A stretch of 42,987 bases of DNA from Bacteroidales bacterium. Lineage in GTDB: Bacteria > Bacteroidota > Bacteroidia > Bacteroidales > VadinHA17. Both the position numbers and the translations under genes were made by a program. Shown here one piece after another: positions 8,678 through 17,787 of this stretch (position 1 is its first letter; each line of letters begins with the position of its first letter). The DNA is taken from NCBI GenBank assembly GCA_025454795.1, contig JALONT010000026.1, positions 1 to 42,987 of the forward strand. The letters are read 5' to 3'. The notes below the pieces were generated by a model, which saw nothing but the letters and a program-made list of their open reading frames with translations, did not search any database and had not been told where the DNA came from.

Positions 8678-10162
8678 ATGCCGGCAGAAAACCATTTCCT
8701 CCAGAAACGTGTCAATCTTTTTGACGGAATTTCAATAGTTGCCGGTGCCATGATCGGTTCCGGGATATTCATTGTGAGTGCGGATATAGCAAGGAATGTC
8801 GGTTCTCCCGGATGGCTTCTGGTTGTCTGGTTAATCACCGGAATTATCACCATTATTGGAGCAATAAGCTATGGAGAACTCGCTTCAATGATGCCTCATG
8901 TAGGAGGCCAGTATGTATACCTGAAAGAAGCTTATCATCCGCTTGTGGGTTTTCTTTTTGGCTGGACTACTTTCCTGGTGATCCAGTGTGGATCTATAGC
9001 TGCTGTGGCTGTGGCATTTGCAAAATTCAGCGGTGTCCTTTTTCCCTGGATATCCGAAAACAATATTCTTTTACAGGCGGGTCCTCTGAGGATAAACAGT
9101 ACTATGGCAGTGGCAATTACCATGATTGCATTTCTTACATGGCTCAATACCAGGGGTATAGTTACCGGGAAAACTGTTGTGAATATCTTTTCATCAACAA
9201 AAGTAATTGCTCTTTTCGGATTCATTCTGATAGGTATATTTGCTACAAAGACTATCAGTTCCTTCGAAATAAATAAAGAAGTATTTTGGGATGCGGGTCA
9301 GATAGGCCCTGATAATCAGGTGATCCCGCTTGCAGGTTTTGCGCTTATAGCTGCAGTCGGGACTGCTCTGGTGGGGTCACTTTTTGCAGCAGATGCCTGG
9401 TATAATGTTACATACATCTCGGGAGAAGTGATCAATCCGAAACGAAATGTCCCACTTAGCCTCTTTTTCGGGACTCTGATAGTATCTGTTATATACCTGC
9501 TCACAAATTTCATCTATATTAAAATACTGCCTCTTTCAGGATCACCAGATGGAGCCGATGTACTGAGCAAAGGGATCCAGTTTGCTACTGACGACAGGGT
9601 AGCTACTTCTGCAATGAGTGTTGTATTTGGTGATTATGCAGCTATAATTATGGCTGTTTTTATTATGATAAGTACTTTCGGCTGTAATCACGGGCTTATT
9701 CTCGCCGGTTCAAGAGTTTATTATGCAATGGCCCGGGATGGACTCTTTTTCAGGAAAGTAAGTGAAATAAATAAATTCGGAGTACCCGGATTTGCTTTGG
9801 TGATCCAGGGGATATGGGCGATATTGCTTTGCTTATCAGGAACCTACAGCAACCTGCTCGATTATGTGATCTTCGCCGTACTTATCTTTTTTACCCTCAC
9901 AATACTGGCAATTTTCGTACTCCGTAAGAAGCGGCCAGATATCCCACGTCCATATAAAGCATTCGGATATCCGGTAATACCTGCCATTTACATTCTTACA
10001 ACAACCACTATCATGATAATTCTGCTGAAATATAAGCCGGATTATACTTTTCCCGGACTGCTGATAGTTATTCTTGGGATACCTGTTTTCTTCCTCTGGA
10101 GGAAATATTCCAAAAACAGAGGCAGGTTGATTGATAATGATACTTTTGTGGATTCTTTATAA
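8678..10162 (+). CDS. APC-superfamily amino acid permease
   Basis: Inner-membrane amino acid transporter. The 494-residue protein opens with LFDGISIVAGAMIGSGIF, the TM1 region of APC transporters in which the broken-helix GSGIF motif binds the amino-acid backbone. About 12 hydrophobic segments follow. SYGELASMMPHVGGQYVYLKEAY in TM2/loop 2-3 and RVYYAMARDGLFF near TM8 are typical of the LAT-like/APA group. It ends with a short charged tail. It is divergently transcribed from the glyoxylate-type aminotransferase, so uptake of serine, alanine or glycine would be a reasonable guess, but substrate specificity is not visible. Confidence 0.9.
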   Translation: MPAENHFLQKRVNLFDGISIVAGAMIGSGIFIVSADIARNVGSPGWLLVVWLITGIITIIGAISYGELASMMPHVGGQYVYLKEAYHPLVGFLFGWTTFLVIQCGSIAAVAVAFAKFSGVLFPWISENNILLQAGPLRINSTMAVAITMIAFLTWLNTRGIVTGKTVVNIFSSTKVIALFGFILIGIFATKTISSFEINKEVFWDAGQIGPDNQVIPLAGFALIAAVGTALVGSLFAADAWYNVTYISGEVINPKRNVPLSLFFGTLIVSVIYLLTNFIYIKILPLSGSPDGADVLSKGIQFATDDRVATSAMSVVFGDYAAIIMAVFIMISTFGCNHGLILAGSRVYYAMARDGLFFRKVSEINKFGVPGFALVIQGIWAILLCLSGTYSNLLDYVIFAVLIFFTLTILAIFVLRKKRPDIPRPYKAFGYPVIPAIYILTTTTIMIILLKYKPDYTFPGLLIVILGIPVFFLWRKYSKNRGRLIDNDTFVDSL

Positions 10163-10278
10163 GATTGTAAATCCTTCAAAAAATAATAATTTTAGTCTTC
10201 AATTGTTATATTATTGTTTTCAGTAAAAGATATCTGGAACGAAATTTGAGCTTTTCAACAGTTATAAAGGTAAATTTT

Positions 10279-11277
10279 ATGAGAAAAACCGGATTTCTTC
10301 AGAATTTTGAAACTTTTGCAGGAATTCTCCTTTCGATAATGATCTTCATTTCCTGCGAAAGAACAGATTATGAGCTTCTTGATCCTGAATCAGCAGGTGT
10401 GTGGACTCTTTTCGATACCAGCGACGGGCTTCCCGGAAATTGTGTAGAAGATATACGGAAAGACAGAAATGGAAATTTGTGGATGACTTTTCCAGGGCAG
10501 GGTATTGCAAAATATTCCGACGGTGTATGGACATATTATAAGGCTGTAACCAGCCCGCTTCTAAGCAATACCGTCAGATGTATTGCTGAAACAAGTGACG
10601 GGAGCCTGATCTTCGGCACCTCAACCGGCCTCTCGATTCTCTCTGAAACCAATACCTGGGATTCTTATGTTGATCCGGTAACAACAATGTCAGTGACTGC
10701 AATCAAAGTTGCCTCGGACGGAAAAGTGTGGGTAGGAACGGCTGACCAGGGATTTTATGTAGACAGTGGATCAGGTTTTATCAAAACATTTAGCGAAATA
10801 TATAAAAATATTAATGTAATTGAAGAGGATGCCAGCGGTAACATCTGGATTGGCACTGATAATGGGCTCATAAAGTGGAACGGTACATCCTATACCTATC
10901 TCTCTCTGCTGAATGGTCTTCCGGATAATAAGATCTCATCTCTTCGCAGGGACAGCAAAAAAAGGTTATGGATAGGTACCAGGTTTGGTAAAACAGTCTC
11001 CTGGATAGACAGAAAAGGGATGCATCAGTTATCCTTACTTAATGGAAGGGACACTTGCTCAATAAATGATATTTTTGAGGACCGGAGTGGAGATATTTGG
11101 TTTGCAACTGCTTACGACGGTCTTATTAAATATGACGGTATTATTCCAATTTCAATCAGGGAGAACGACGGCCTCCCTGAAAACAAGATCAGGTCTATCG
11201 GGGAAGACAAATACGGAAGTCTCTGGTTTGGCCTCGAGAGCAAAGGTGTTGTAAGATATACTTTACCAATTAATTAG
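10279..11277 (+). CDS. Seven-repeat Reg_prop beta-propeller lipoprotein
   Basis: Lipoprotein of 332 residues from the ATG at 10279 (lipobox FISC, Cys26). An earlier TTG at 10246 would place 11 extra residues before the signal and is less likely. The mature part contains seven copies of the 'two-component regulator propeller' unit, of the form N.I..I..D..G.LWIGT. Examples are GNCVEDIRKDRNGNLWM, INVIEEDASGNIWIGT and NKIRSIGEDKYGSLWFG. Seven units fit one seven-bladed propeller. In hybrid two-component sensors such propellers bind ligands, but here there is no transmembrane helix, histidine kinase or DNA-binding domain. It starts a tight operon with two barrels and a CHAT-TPR lipoprotein, so a sensing or docking role at the envelope is inferred. 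Confidence 0.85.
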   Translation: MRKTGFLQNFETFAGILLSIMIFISCERTDYELLDPESAGVWTLFDTSDGLPGNCVEDIRKDRNGNLWMTFPGQGIAKYSDGVWTYYKAVTSPLLSNTVRCIAETSDGSLIFGTSTGLSILSETNTWDSYVDPVTTMSVTAIKVASDGKVWVGTADQGFYVDSGSGFIKTFSEIYKNINVIEEDASGNIWIGTDNGLIKWNGTSYTYLSLLNGLPDNKISSLRRDSKKRLWIGTRFGKTVSWIDRKGMHQLSLLNGRDTCSINDIFEDRSGDIWFATAYDGLIKYDGIIPISIRENDGLPENKIRSIGEDKYGSLWFGLESKGVVRYTLPIN

Positions 11278-11283
11278 CCGGAG

Positions 11284-12369
11284 ATGAAAAACATTTACTG
11301 TATCACTCTGGCAATACTTTTTTCGGTCGGTTCAGTTTCTGATCTGAAGAGTCAGTCCGGGGAACCTTCAAGAGATAAATTCGTTCTTCTTACAATGCCC
11401 TATAATAAGCGCCCTCTTACACTTTTCAGGGGACAGCTCCAGGGAAATACAGGTTATAAGTTTGCCGTCCGGTCCCAGTCTTTCAATTCTGGCGGAGACC
11501 TTATCTCTCTTAAAAATAATGGAACCGGGTCCGTTTACCATTATTATTTTGTCAGGTTAAGGTACGGACTGACAAATTTTTTAGAGATCGGCGTGGAAAC
11601 CGATTTTTTAAGAAGGGGAATCCGTGATGCAACCGTTTCTGTTGTCAGCACAACACTTACAACGACTGAGAATGTGACAATCAATAAGTTGACTGAATCA
11701 AAAGGGATGGGAGATATTGTTCTGTATACTACATTACGATTACCGGTTGAATTCCGGTGGTTTGATTTTGGTCTCAGGGGTGGCTTGTTCATACCTTCCG
11801 CAAAATATGAACCACAGCGTCCGACGAATACCATGACGACCTCAATTACTGCGGTTAATAGCTATACAATAGACCTTCGCTATAACTTAAGAAACGGGTA
11901 TGGAGTACCTGTTTATATGATCGCGGCTGCATCTAAACTGAGTTACCAGAAAATCACAGCCGAAGCTGAATGGACAATGCGGACACCTGTGAAAGAGGGC
12001 AAAAACATAAACTGGGAAGAGTCCCTTTCGGAAAAAGTATTTTCGTATTACGATAAATCATACAGCTTTCTTCTCAGCAATACATACACTTTGGACATTT
12101 CGATGCACTATCAGGCTACAGGTTGGTTTAACTTTTATCTGAACGGCAGTTTTTTCAAATCAAAAGGAGGATGGACCGAATACTGGGGTAATAAGTATAA
12201 AAATCCTGAAAAAAGCCTGATAAATCTGGAACCGGGATTTGAGTTGCAGGTATCCCCGAGTCTGACGGTTTACCAGGTAGCCGGATTTCCGCTTAAAGGG
12301 AAGAACTGCGACGCTCCATTCTATCTTTTTACGACAATCAGCTATAATTTGTTTCCTTTCCTCAGGTAA
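11284..12369 (+). CDS. Outer-membrane beta-barrel protein, first of a pair
   Basis: Hypothetical outer-membrane protein of 361 residues. It has a Sec signal (MKNIYCITLAILFSVGSVSD), then alternating polar/aromatic beta strands to the end. The stretch ESKGMGDIVLYTTLRLPVE followed by LRGGLFIPSAKYEP resembles the GxGD...K...L..G...PTG pattern of the 'MetA-pathway of phenol degradation' transporter-like barrels. The same order occurs in the next gene, so the two may be distant paralogues. It begins 6 bases after the propeller gene and ends 7 bases before the second barrel. A role as pore, anchor or exporter for the neighbouring lipoproteins is inference. No substrate can be named. Confidence 0.68.
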   Translation: MKNIYCITLAILFSVGSVSDLKSQSGEPSRDKFVLLTMPYNKRPLTLFRGQLQGNTGYKFAVRSQSFNSGGDLISLKNNGTGSVYHYYFVRLRYGLTNFLEIGVETDFLRRGIRDATVSVVSTTLTTTENVTINKLTESKGMGDIVLYTTLRLPVEFRWFDFGLRGGLFIPSAKYEPQRPTNTMTTSITAVNSYTIDLRYNLRNGYGVPVYMIAAASKLSYQKITAEAEWTMRTPVKEGKNINWEESLSEKVFSYYDKSYSFLLSNTYTLDISMHYQATGWFNFYLNGSFFKSKGGWTEYWGNKYKNPEKSLINLEPGFELQVSPSLTVYQVAGFPLKGKNCDAPFYLFTTISYNLFPFLR

Positions 12370-12376
12370 ATTTATA

Positions 12377-13354
12377 ATGAGTTCCATGAAAAAGACAATT
12401 ATAATTTACCTTCTTCTCTTATCTGCAACGGCCGGATTTGCCCAGACCGAAAAGCTGATCGTACCTTCCGATCTGAAGCAGCAGACGATTGTTACCGAGC
12501 CGGTTACCTTGAAAAAAGGATACTTCAGGGCGGGTCTCCTTCTGAACTACAGGGTGGCTGACAGATATTTTGACGGTTCGGGAGCTAAAGAGTACTATAG
12601 CACCAGTTCGTGGGGATCAAAAGCTGCTTATGGGATCACGTTGCAATATGGCATATCCGACAGGTTTCAGACTGAGCTGATTTCAGAATATCTGAATGCC
12701 CTTCAGGAGAATCTGAATACTGAAGTGGATGCAAAAACGAATGTCAGCAAGGTTACCGTATCAAAACAAAAAGGTATTGGTCTTGGCGACAGCCATATAG
12801 CTCTGAAGTACCAGATCGTTCCGGAAAGAGATAAAAAATTCTCTCTTACAGGCAGGTTGAAGATTACTTTTCCTACTGGTAATAAAAACCCAAAAAACAT
12901 TAAAAGCGAAAATCAGTATGACCTGCCGGTTGGTGATGGAACATATGCACTGGGATTTTCCCTTTCTGCCAGGCAAATATTATATCCTTACTCTTTCTCA
13001 GGATTTGCAGCTTTTACTCATAATTTTAAAGGCAGGAAGATCTTTAATACGGTCAATCAGATTGAAAGGGAATTCAGGTTTGGAAACCTTTTTGAAACCG
13101 GATTAACAGGAAATTTGCACCTGAATGAATGGATTGTATTCGGGAACGAGATAAATTATTACAAAGAGGGTCAGGGCGAAATAGAGAATATTCCTTCTCC
13201 ACTGATGCCTTCATCATGGGCATTGTCATATGAGCCGAGTCTTATTTTTCAGGTTCACCGGTTCAGGCTGGGAGAATCCATTAGAATTCCGATAACAGGG
13301 AAAAACGTTCCGGCAGATCCTCTCTATAATTTATTGGCACAATATGTCTTTTAA
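12377..13354 (+). CDS. Outer-membrane beta-barrel protein, second of a pair
   Basis: Protein of 325 residues with a Sec signal (KKTIIIYLLLLSATAGFAQ) and a C-terminal Phe (AQYVF), as in many outer-membrane barrels. KGIGLGDSHIALKYQIVPE followed by LKITFPTGNKNP matches the GxGD...KY.......PTG pattern of PF13557-like (Phenol_MetA_deg) barrels more clearly than the first barrel does. Either the ATG at 12377 or the one at 12386 may be the start; the latter sits directly at the MKK of the signal. It follows the first barrel by 7 bases and precedes the CHAT gene by 9 bases, so all are almost surely co-transcribed. Function unknown. Confidence 0.7.
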   Translation: MSSMKKTIIIYLLLLSATAGFAQTEKLIVPSDLKQQTIVTEPVTLKKGYFRAGLLLNYRVADRYFDGSGAKEYYSTSSWGSKAAYGITLQYGISDRFQTELISEYLNALQENLNTEVDAKTNVSKVTVSKQKGIGLGDSHIALKYQIVPERDKKFSLTGRLKITFPTGNKNPKNIKSENQYDLPVGDGTYALGFSLSARQILYPYSFSGFAAFTHNFKGRKIFNTVNQIEREFRFGNLFETGLTGNLHLNEWIVFGNEINYYKEGQGEIENIPSPLMPSSWALSYEPSLIFQVHRFRLGESIRIPITGKNVPADPLYNLLAQYVF

Positions 13355-13363
13355 TTTCCCCTC

Positions 13364-16204
13364 ATGCAAATATTTCAAAGGTCAACCTGCTTTAGAAACT
13401 ATCTCCTTTCTCTTTCACTGAAGGCAGCTATTGCATCTTTTATTTTTCTGTTAAGCTGCGCAACCCCATCTATAAGGGTTACCAGAGAACAGAACCAGGG
13501 GGACTTTCTGTTCAATAATCATAATTACCAGGAGGCTGTGGAGCATTATAATCTTATGCTTGACGCCAGCAGGAAACTGGGAATATACCGGAATCGTTCA
13601 ATGGAATCAGAGGTCCACAGGAAAATAGCTAACTGTTATGAGATGGGTGGAGATTATAAGGAAGCACTATCCCATGTAAAGATTTCGCTGGTGATAGATT
13701 CTCTTGAAAATAACCTGGCCGGCAGAATCGCCGGTTACCGTCATGAAGGGAAGATATTTATATATATGGGATTAAGCCGGAATGGCATCATTTCGCTTGA
13801 AAAATCTCTTTCCCTCAGTGAGGGAATGGAACAGAGCCTTAAGAATGTAAACAAGATATCTATTGCAGATAACTACCTGGTAATTGGTCAGTTATATTCT
13901 GTGATGGGAATGTCCGAAAAGTCTATCGACTATACCGGAAAGGCTTTTTCACTATTCTCTCTGGCAAATGACTTAAAGGGTGAGATGGAGTCAGATCTTA
14001 CGCTCGCAAATATCCGTTCCGATCTGGGTGATATTGAAGAATCCAGACGACTGGTTGAAAGTTCTTTAATGAAAGCTTCAGCACTTGGACTTGGAACATC
14101 AAGGCATAACCAGCTTCTTGCATCTGTTGCAACCGAATCAGGTGAATATGAAAATGCTCTCAGGTACCAGGAAAAAGCTCTAAGCGAAGCAAAGGATTTC
14201 GGTATTATGGGGCAGGTTATCTGGACAACAATCGGAATGGGTGACATTTATAGCAGACTGGGAGATTTCAACAAAGCTGAAAAATTTTACAGGGATGCAA
14301 GGAGTGTCCGGGATACTCTAAAAATGGAGACAAAAAGCCTCGATGCATCACTGAATCTGAGATTAGGTGAGATCGTCAGCGCAAATGAGTATTTCTCATC
14401 CCAGGGATTCAATACGGGAGAAGCAATATCATCACTGCGAATAGGAGAGATGCTGATGCTGAAGGGAAAACAAGATAGTGCAATCATATTTCTCAACCAG
14501 GCTGAAGAAAAGTTCACATCTGCCGAAAACAGGGAAGGTGTTTCAAATGTTCTGCTTCTCAAGGGCCGGATTCTGGTTGATGCAGATGATCCGGAGGCTG
14601 CTCGTCCCATGCTTGAATCTGCCACCCGGGTGACTGACTTTCCTGAAACGGTATGGCAGGCATGGTTTCATCTTGGAAGAATGTATGAGAAACTTAATCA
14701 GGATGAGAAAGCTGTCGAATCATACAGGAATTCAATTGCAGTAATTGAAAAGATCCGCGGAAGCCTGACAATCGACGAATTCAAGAGCACATATTTTGAA
14801 ACCAAGAGGGAGGTTTATGACTACCTCCTGCGGATACTGCTGAAGATGGATAAGCCGGTTGAAGCATTCCAGGTTTCTGAGCAGGCAAGAGCAAGGGCAT
14901 TCTATGATATCCTTGCAAACAAAAAGATCGACTTTAAAGGTTCGGTATCCGGCGACCTGATATCTCTGGAACAGTCAAAGAGGACAGAAATACAGAAGCT
15001 TTATAAACTTCTTCAGAAAGGAGATGTCAGTTCCTATGGAGATGAAAGCACAAGGAACTCAGGCCTCAATCAGCTTAGGGAGACACTTATTACAACTCAG
15101 ACTGAATATGAAGATATCCTCCGGAGAATAAAGCTTCATAATCCTGCTTATGCTGAAATGGTGACAGCGAGGCCGATAGACATTACAGCCCTTAGAGCAG
15201 GACTTGATGAAAAAACAGCTGTCCTTACGTATTGGATAAGCAAAAATGAATTGATTTACTGGTTAATTACAAAATCGGAGATCATTTATAAAATAATTCC
15301 GGTTAGTGAAAAAACTCTCTCATCGATGATAGAAAAGACCAGGCGATCCATTCAATCAAATTCATTTGATGATGCCAGGAGAAATCTCTCGTTACTCTAT
15401 TCCTACCTGATCGCTCCAGTAGAGAAAAATATTGTTTCATTTCCCGACCTGATCCTTATACCAAACGGCTCACTTCATTTTCTGCCGTTTCAGGCGCTTA
15501 TCAGCAGCAGAGGAGAATATCTTGTCCAGAGATACAATCTTCTCTATGCACCCTCAGCCAGCGTCTTCATGGTCTGCAGCAGCAGGCAGGCAAAACAAGG
15601 GTCCAGATTTATGGGTATGGCACTCTCCGATTTTGCTGTTGAAGATAAAACAGGTCTTCCGGGAACAGAGGATGAGGTACGTAAGATATTACCTCTTTTC
15701 CCTGATAATATCTCAGCCTTCGGAAAACAGAGTACGGAAACATTTGTTAAAAAGAATGCATCCGGTTATGATTTCATCCATTTTGCCACTCACGGGAGTT
15801 ACAATTATGATCAGCCACTCTATTCGCATCTTCTTTTTCCCCAGAGTGATGATGATGACGGGAGACTCAATGTCTTTGAGGTTTTTGAGCTTAATATCAA
15901 TGCTAACCTTGTAACTTTAAGTGCCTGTGAAACAGGTCTCGGAAATATCAGCCAGGGGGATGAACTGGTAGGACTAAGCCGGGCTTTTCTCTTTGCCGGA
16001 TCATCTTCAGTGATTGTCAGTCTGTGGGCAGTGGCAGATTACCCTACTTCTATATTAATGACAAACTTTTACAGGTATCTTAAGGATCATAATTTGCAGG
16101 AGGCACTTACCCTGGCACAGAGAGATGTGATAAAGATTTACCCGCAGCCTCAGTACTGGGCCCCGTTTGTACTCATTGGGAATGGAAATGTCAAAAGAAA
16201 TTGA
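13364..16204 (+). CDS. TPR-CHAT caspase-like lipoprotein
   Basis: A 946-residue protein with a lipoprotein signal (lipobox LLSC, Cys32). Tetratricopeptide-type helical repeats follow over about residues 45-480 (for example YQEAVEHYNLML, DYKEALSHVKISL, YENALRYQEKALSEA, DEKAVESYRNSI). A helical linker and a C-terminal CHAT domain (about 640-945) complete it. CHAT is a clan CD cysteine protease fold related to caspases and separase. The expected dyad is present: His810 in HFATHG and Cys855 in SACETG, followed by GDELVGLSRAFLFAGSSSVIVSLWAV. It should be an active protease held on the membrane outside the cytoplasm. It is the last gene of the propeller-barrel-barrel operon, 9 bases after the second barrel. 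Its substrate and trigger are not visible. Confidence 0.9.
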   Translation: MQIFQRSTCFRNYLLSLSLKAAIASFIFLLSCATPSIRVTREQNQGDFLFNNHNYQEAVEHYNLMLDASRKLGIYRNRSMESEVHRKIANCYEMGGDYKEALSHVKISLVIDSLENNLAGRIAGYRHEGKIFIYMGLSRNGIISLEKSLSLSEGMEQSLKNVNKISIADNYLVIGQLYSVMGMSEKSIDYTGKAFSLFSLANDLKGEMESDLTLANIRSDLGDIEESRRLVESSLMKASALGLGTSRHNQLLASVATESGEYENALRYQEKALSEAKDFGIMGQVIWTTIGMGDIYSRLGDFNKAEKFYRDARSVRDTLKMETKSLDASLNLRLGEIVSANEYFSSQGFNTGEAISSLRIGEMLMLKGKQDSAIIFLNQAEEKFTSAENREGVSNVLLLKGRILVDADDPEAARPMLESATRVTDFPETVWQAWFHLGRMYEKLNQDEKAVESYRNSIAVIEKIRGSLTIDEFKSTYFETKREVYDYLLRILLKMDKPVEAFQVSEQARARAFYDILANKKIDFKGSVSGDLISLEQSKRTEIQKLYKLLQKGDVSSYGDESTRNSGLNQLRETLITTQTEYEDILRRIKLHNPAYAEMVTARPIDITALRAGLDEKTAVLTYWISKNELIYWLITKSEIIYKIIPVSEKTLSSMIEKTRRSIQSNSFDDARRNLSLLYSYLIAPVEKNIVSFPDLILIPNGSLHFLPFQALISSRGEYLVQRYNLLYAPSASVFMVCSSRQAKQGSRFMGMALSDFAVEDKTGLPGTEDEVRKILPLFPDNISAFGKQSTETFVKKNASGYDFIHFATHGSYNYDQPLYSHLLFPQSDDDDGRLNVFEVFELNINANLVTLSACETGLGNISQGDELVGLSRAFLFAGSSSVIVSLWAVADYPTSILMTNFYRYLKDHNLQEALTLAQRDVIKIYPQPQYWAPFVLIGNGNVKRN

Positions 16205-16278
16205 TCTGCGAAATGCAGCTCATTCTCCGGGGGACATTCTTTGCTTCCTTTGAAAAAACTTTGCGTACTTTGCAGTTA

Positions 16279-17679
16279 ATGGATTTGACCTATAATATGT
16301 TGCCGGAGAATTTTATAGAAAGGCTTAAGAGTCAGGAATATATTAATAATGTGGCTCTTCAGCAAGCGTTTAAGGAACCCTCTCCTGTCAGCATAAGGAT
16401 CAATCCTTTGAAGTGGACATTGAAACCACTGGATGCCGGGTCCGTTCCCTGGTGCAACGATGGATTTTATCTTGATACGCGTCCTTCATATACTCTGGAT
16501 CCCCTGTTTCATGCCGGATGCTATTACCCTCAGGAAGCGTCAGGCATGTTCCTTGAGCAGGTATTCAGGCAAACGGCGGATCAGACAGATTATATAAGAG
16601 TTCTTGACCTGTGCGGCGCTCCCGGAGGTAAGAGCACTCATCTGTCATCACTGATCGGGCAAAAGGGGCTTCTTGTTGCTAATGAAGTAATTCGTACCAG
16701 GGCCAGAATCCTTGAAGAAAATCTTACTAAATGGGGTTTGTCAAATTGTATTGTGACACAGAATGATCCATCTTCATTCAGCCTTCTGCCGGGTTTTTTT
16801 GATCTTATTCTTTTAGATGTGCCCTGTTCGGGAGAAGGGATGTTCCGGGACCAGGTAGCAATAAAAGAATGGTCGGAGGAAAACACGGCTCTTTGCGCCG
16901 AAAGGCAGAAAAGAATTATAATGGATGTCTGGCCATCACTGAAAGAGAACGGGATTCTTATCTATAGCACATGTACTTTTAATCCCGGCGAAAATGAGAA
17001 AAATATAAAATGGCTCACAGGTAAACAGGATGCTGAAATTATAAGATTGGATATTTCTGATTTCAAGGGTATTACAGAGATAGATTTTGAAGGGATCTAT
17101 GGATATGGTTTTTATCCGGGAAAGATCAGAGGTGAAGGTCTGTTTATATCTGTATTGAGGAAATCAGGAAAAGAGACTGACCTGCGGACAGGAGACAAAT
17201 GGGGGAGCGACAGAAAGATAAATAGGGAGGAAAGAATTGCGGCAGGTGAATGGACCAGCTTGCCTGAGGAGAGCTTTGTCAGATATGGCAATGAAATCGT
17301 TTCTGTTGCAGGTAGTTATAATGATTATATTCATCTTGTAAAACATTTGAATGTCATCAAACCTGGAACGAAAGTCCTTGCGGTAAAAGCAAAAAACTTC
17401 ATACCTGCACATGAAATGGCTATGTCTGTATACTTCAAAAAGGAAAGTTTCCCTGATGTAAGAGCCAGTCAGGATAAAGCTTTGCATTATCTCTGTCGCG
17501 AAAATATTTTGGTTGAAGCTTCTTCAAAAGGATGGAATACTGTATCCTTTAATGGAATTATCCTGGGCTTCCTGAATAATATAGGGAAGAGGGTTAACAA
17601 TTATTACCCCGTTGAATGGAGGATCAGAATGAATATATCAAATGTTAGCCTGGATAATGTTATAAAATGGAGGGATTGA
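16279..17679 (+). CDS. rsmF: RsmF-like rRNA cytosine-5 methyltransferase (NOL1/NOP2/Sun)
   Basis: SAM-dependent RNA m5C methyltransferase, probably acting on 16S rRNA. Motifs are in order: YYPQEASGMF, LDLCGAPGGKSTH (SAM binding), LLDVPCSGEGMF with the Cys that releases product, and YSTCTFNPGENE with the catalytic Cys. A C-terminal part (about 380-465) fits the PUA-like region of RsmF/YebU. The ATG at 16279 gives 466 residues and begins MDLTYNMLPENFIERL, normal for the family. An in-frame TTG at 16201 overlaps the CHAT gene stop but would add 26 atypical residues. The region before the ATG carries a TTTGC-rich stretch that could be a promoter, so co-transcription with the CHAT operon is possible but not required. 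Confidence 0.9.
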   Translation: MDLTYNMLPENFIERLKSQEYINNVALQQAFKEPSPVSIRINPLKWTLKPLDAGSVPWCNDGFYLDTRPSYTLDPLFHAGCYYPQEASGMFLEQVFRQTADQTDYIRVLDLCGAPGGKSTHLSSLIGQKGLLVANEVIRTRARILEENLTKWGLSNCIVTQNDPSSFSLLPGFFDLILLDVPCSGEGMFRDQVAIKEWSEENTALCAERQKRIIMDVWPSLKENGILIYSTCTFNPGENEKNIKWLTGKQDAEIIRLDISDFKGITEIDFEGIYGYGFYPGKIRGEGLFISVLRKSGKETDLRTGDKWGSDRKINREERIAAGEWTSLPEESFVRYGNEIVSVAGSYNDYIHLVKHLNVIKPGTKVLAVKAKNFIPAHEMAMSVYFKKESFPDVRASQDKALHYLCRENILVEASSKGWNTVSFNGIILGFLNNIGKRVNNYYPVEWRIRMNISNVSLDNVIKWRD

Positions 17680-17787
17680 TACTGGTTTTTAAACGATTCC
17701 GGATTGCGGATTTTTGATTGCGGATTAAGAACATATAATTAACATAATATTAGTTTCGTTGTTATATTTCAAACTAACTTTTATTAT

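Noticed and set aside
13364-16204. CHAT-TPR protein as a type III-E CRISPR (Craspase) or gasdermin-cutting component
   Set aside because: There is no gRAMP/Cas7-11, CRISPR array or gasdermin-like small protein nearby. The protein carries a lipoprotein signal, so it should not be cytoplasmic.
16201-16278. TTG at 16201 as the start of the RsmF-like protein
   Set aside because: The extra 26 residues do not resemble the family, and the ATG at 16279 gives a normal N-terminus.
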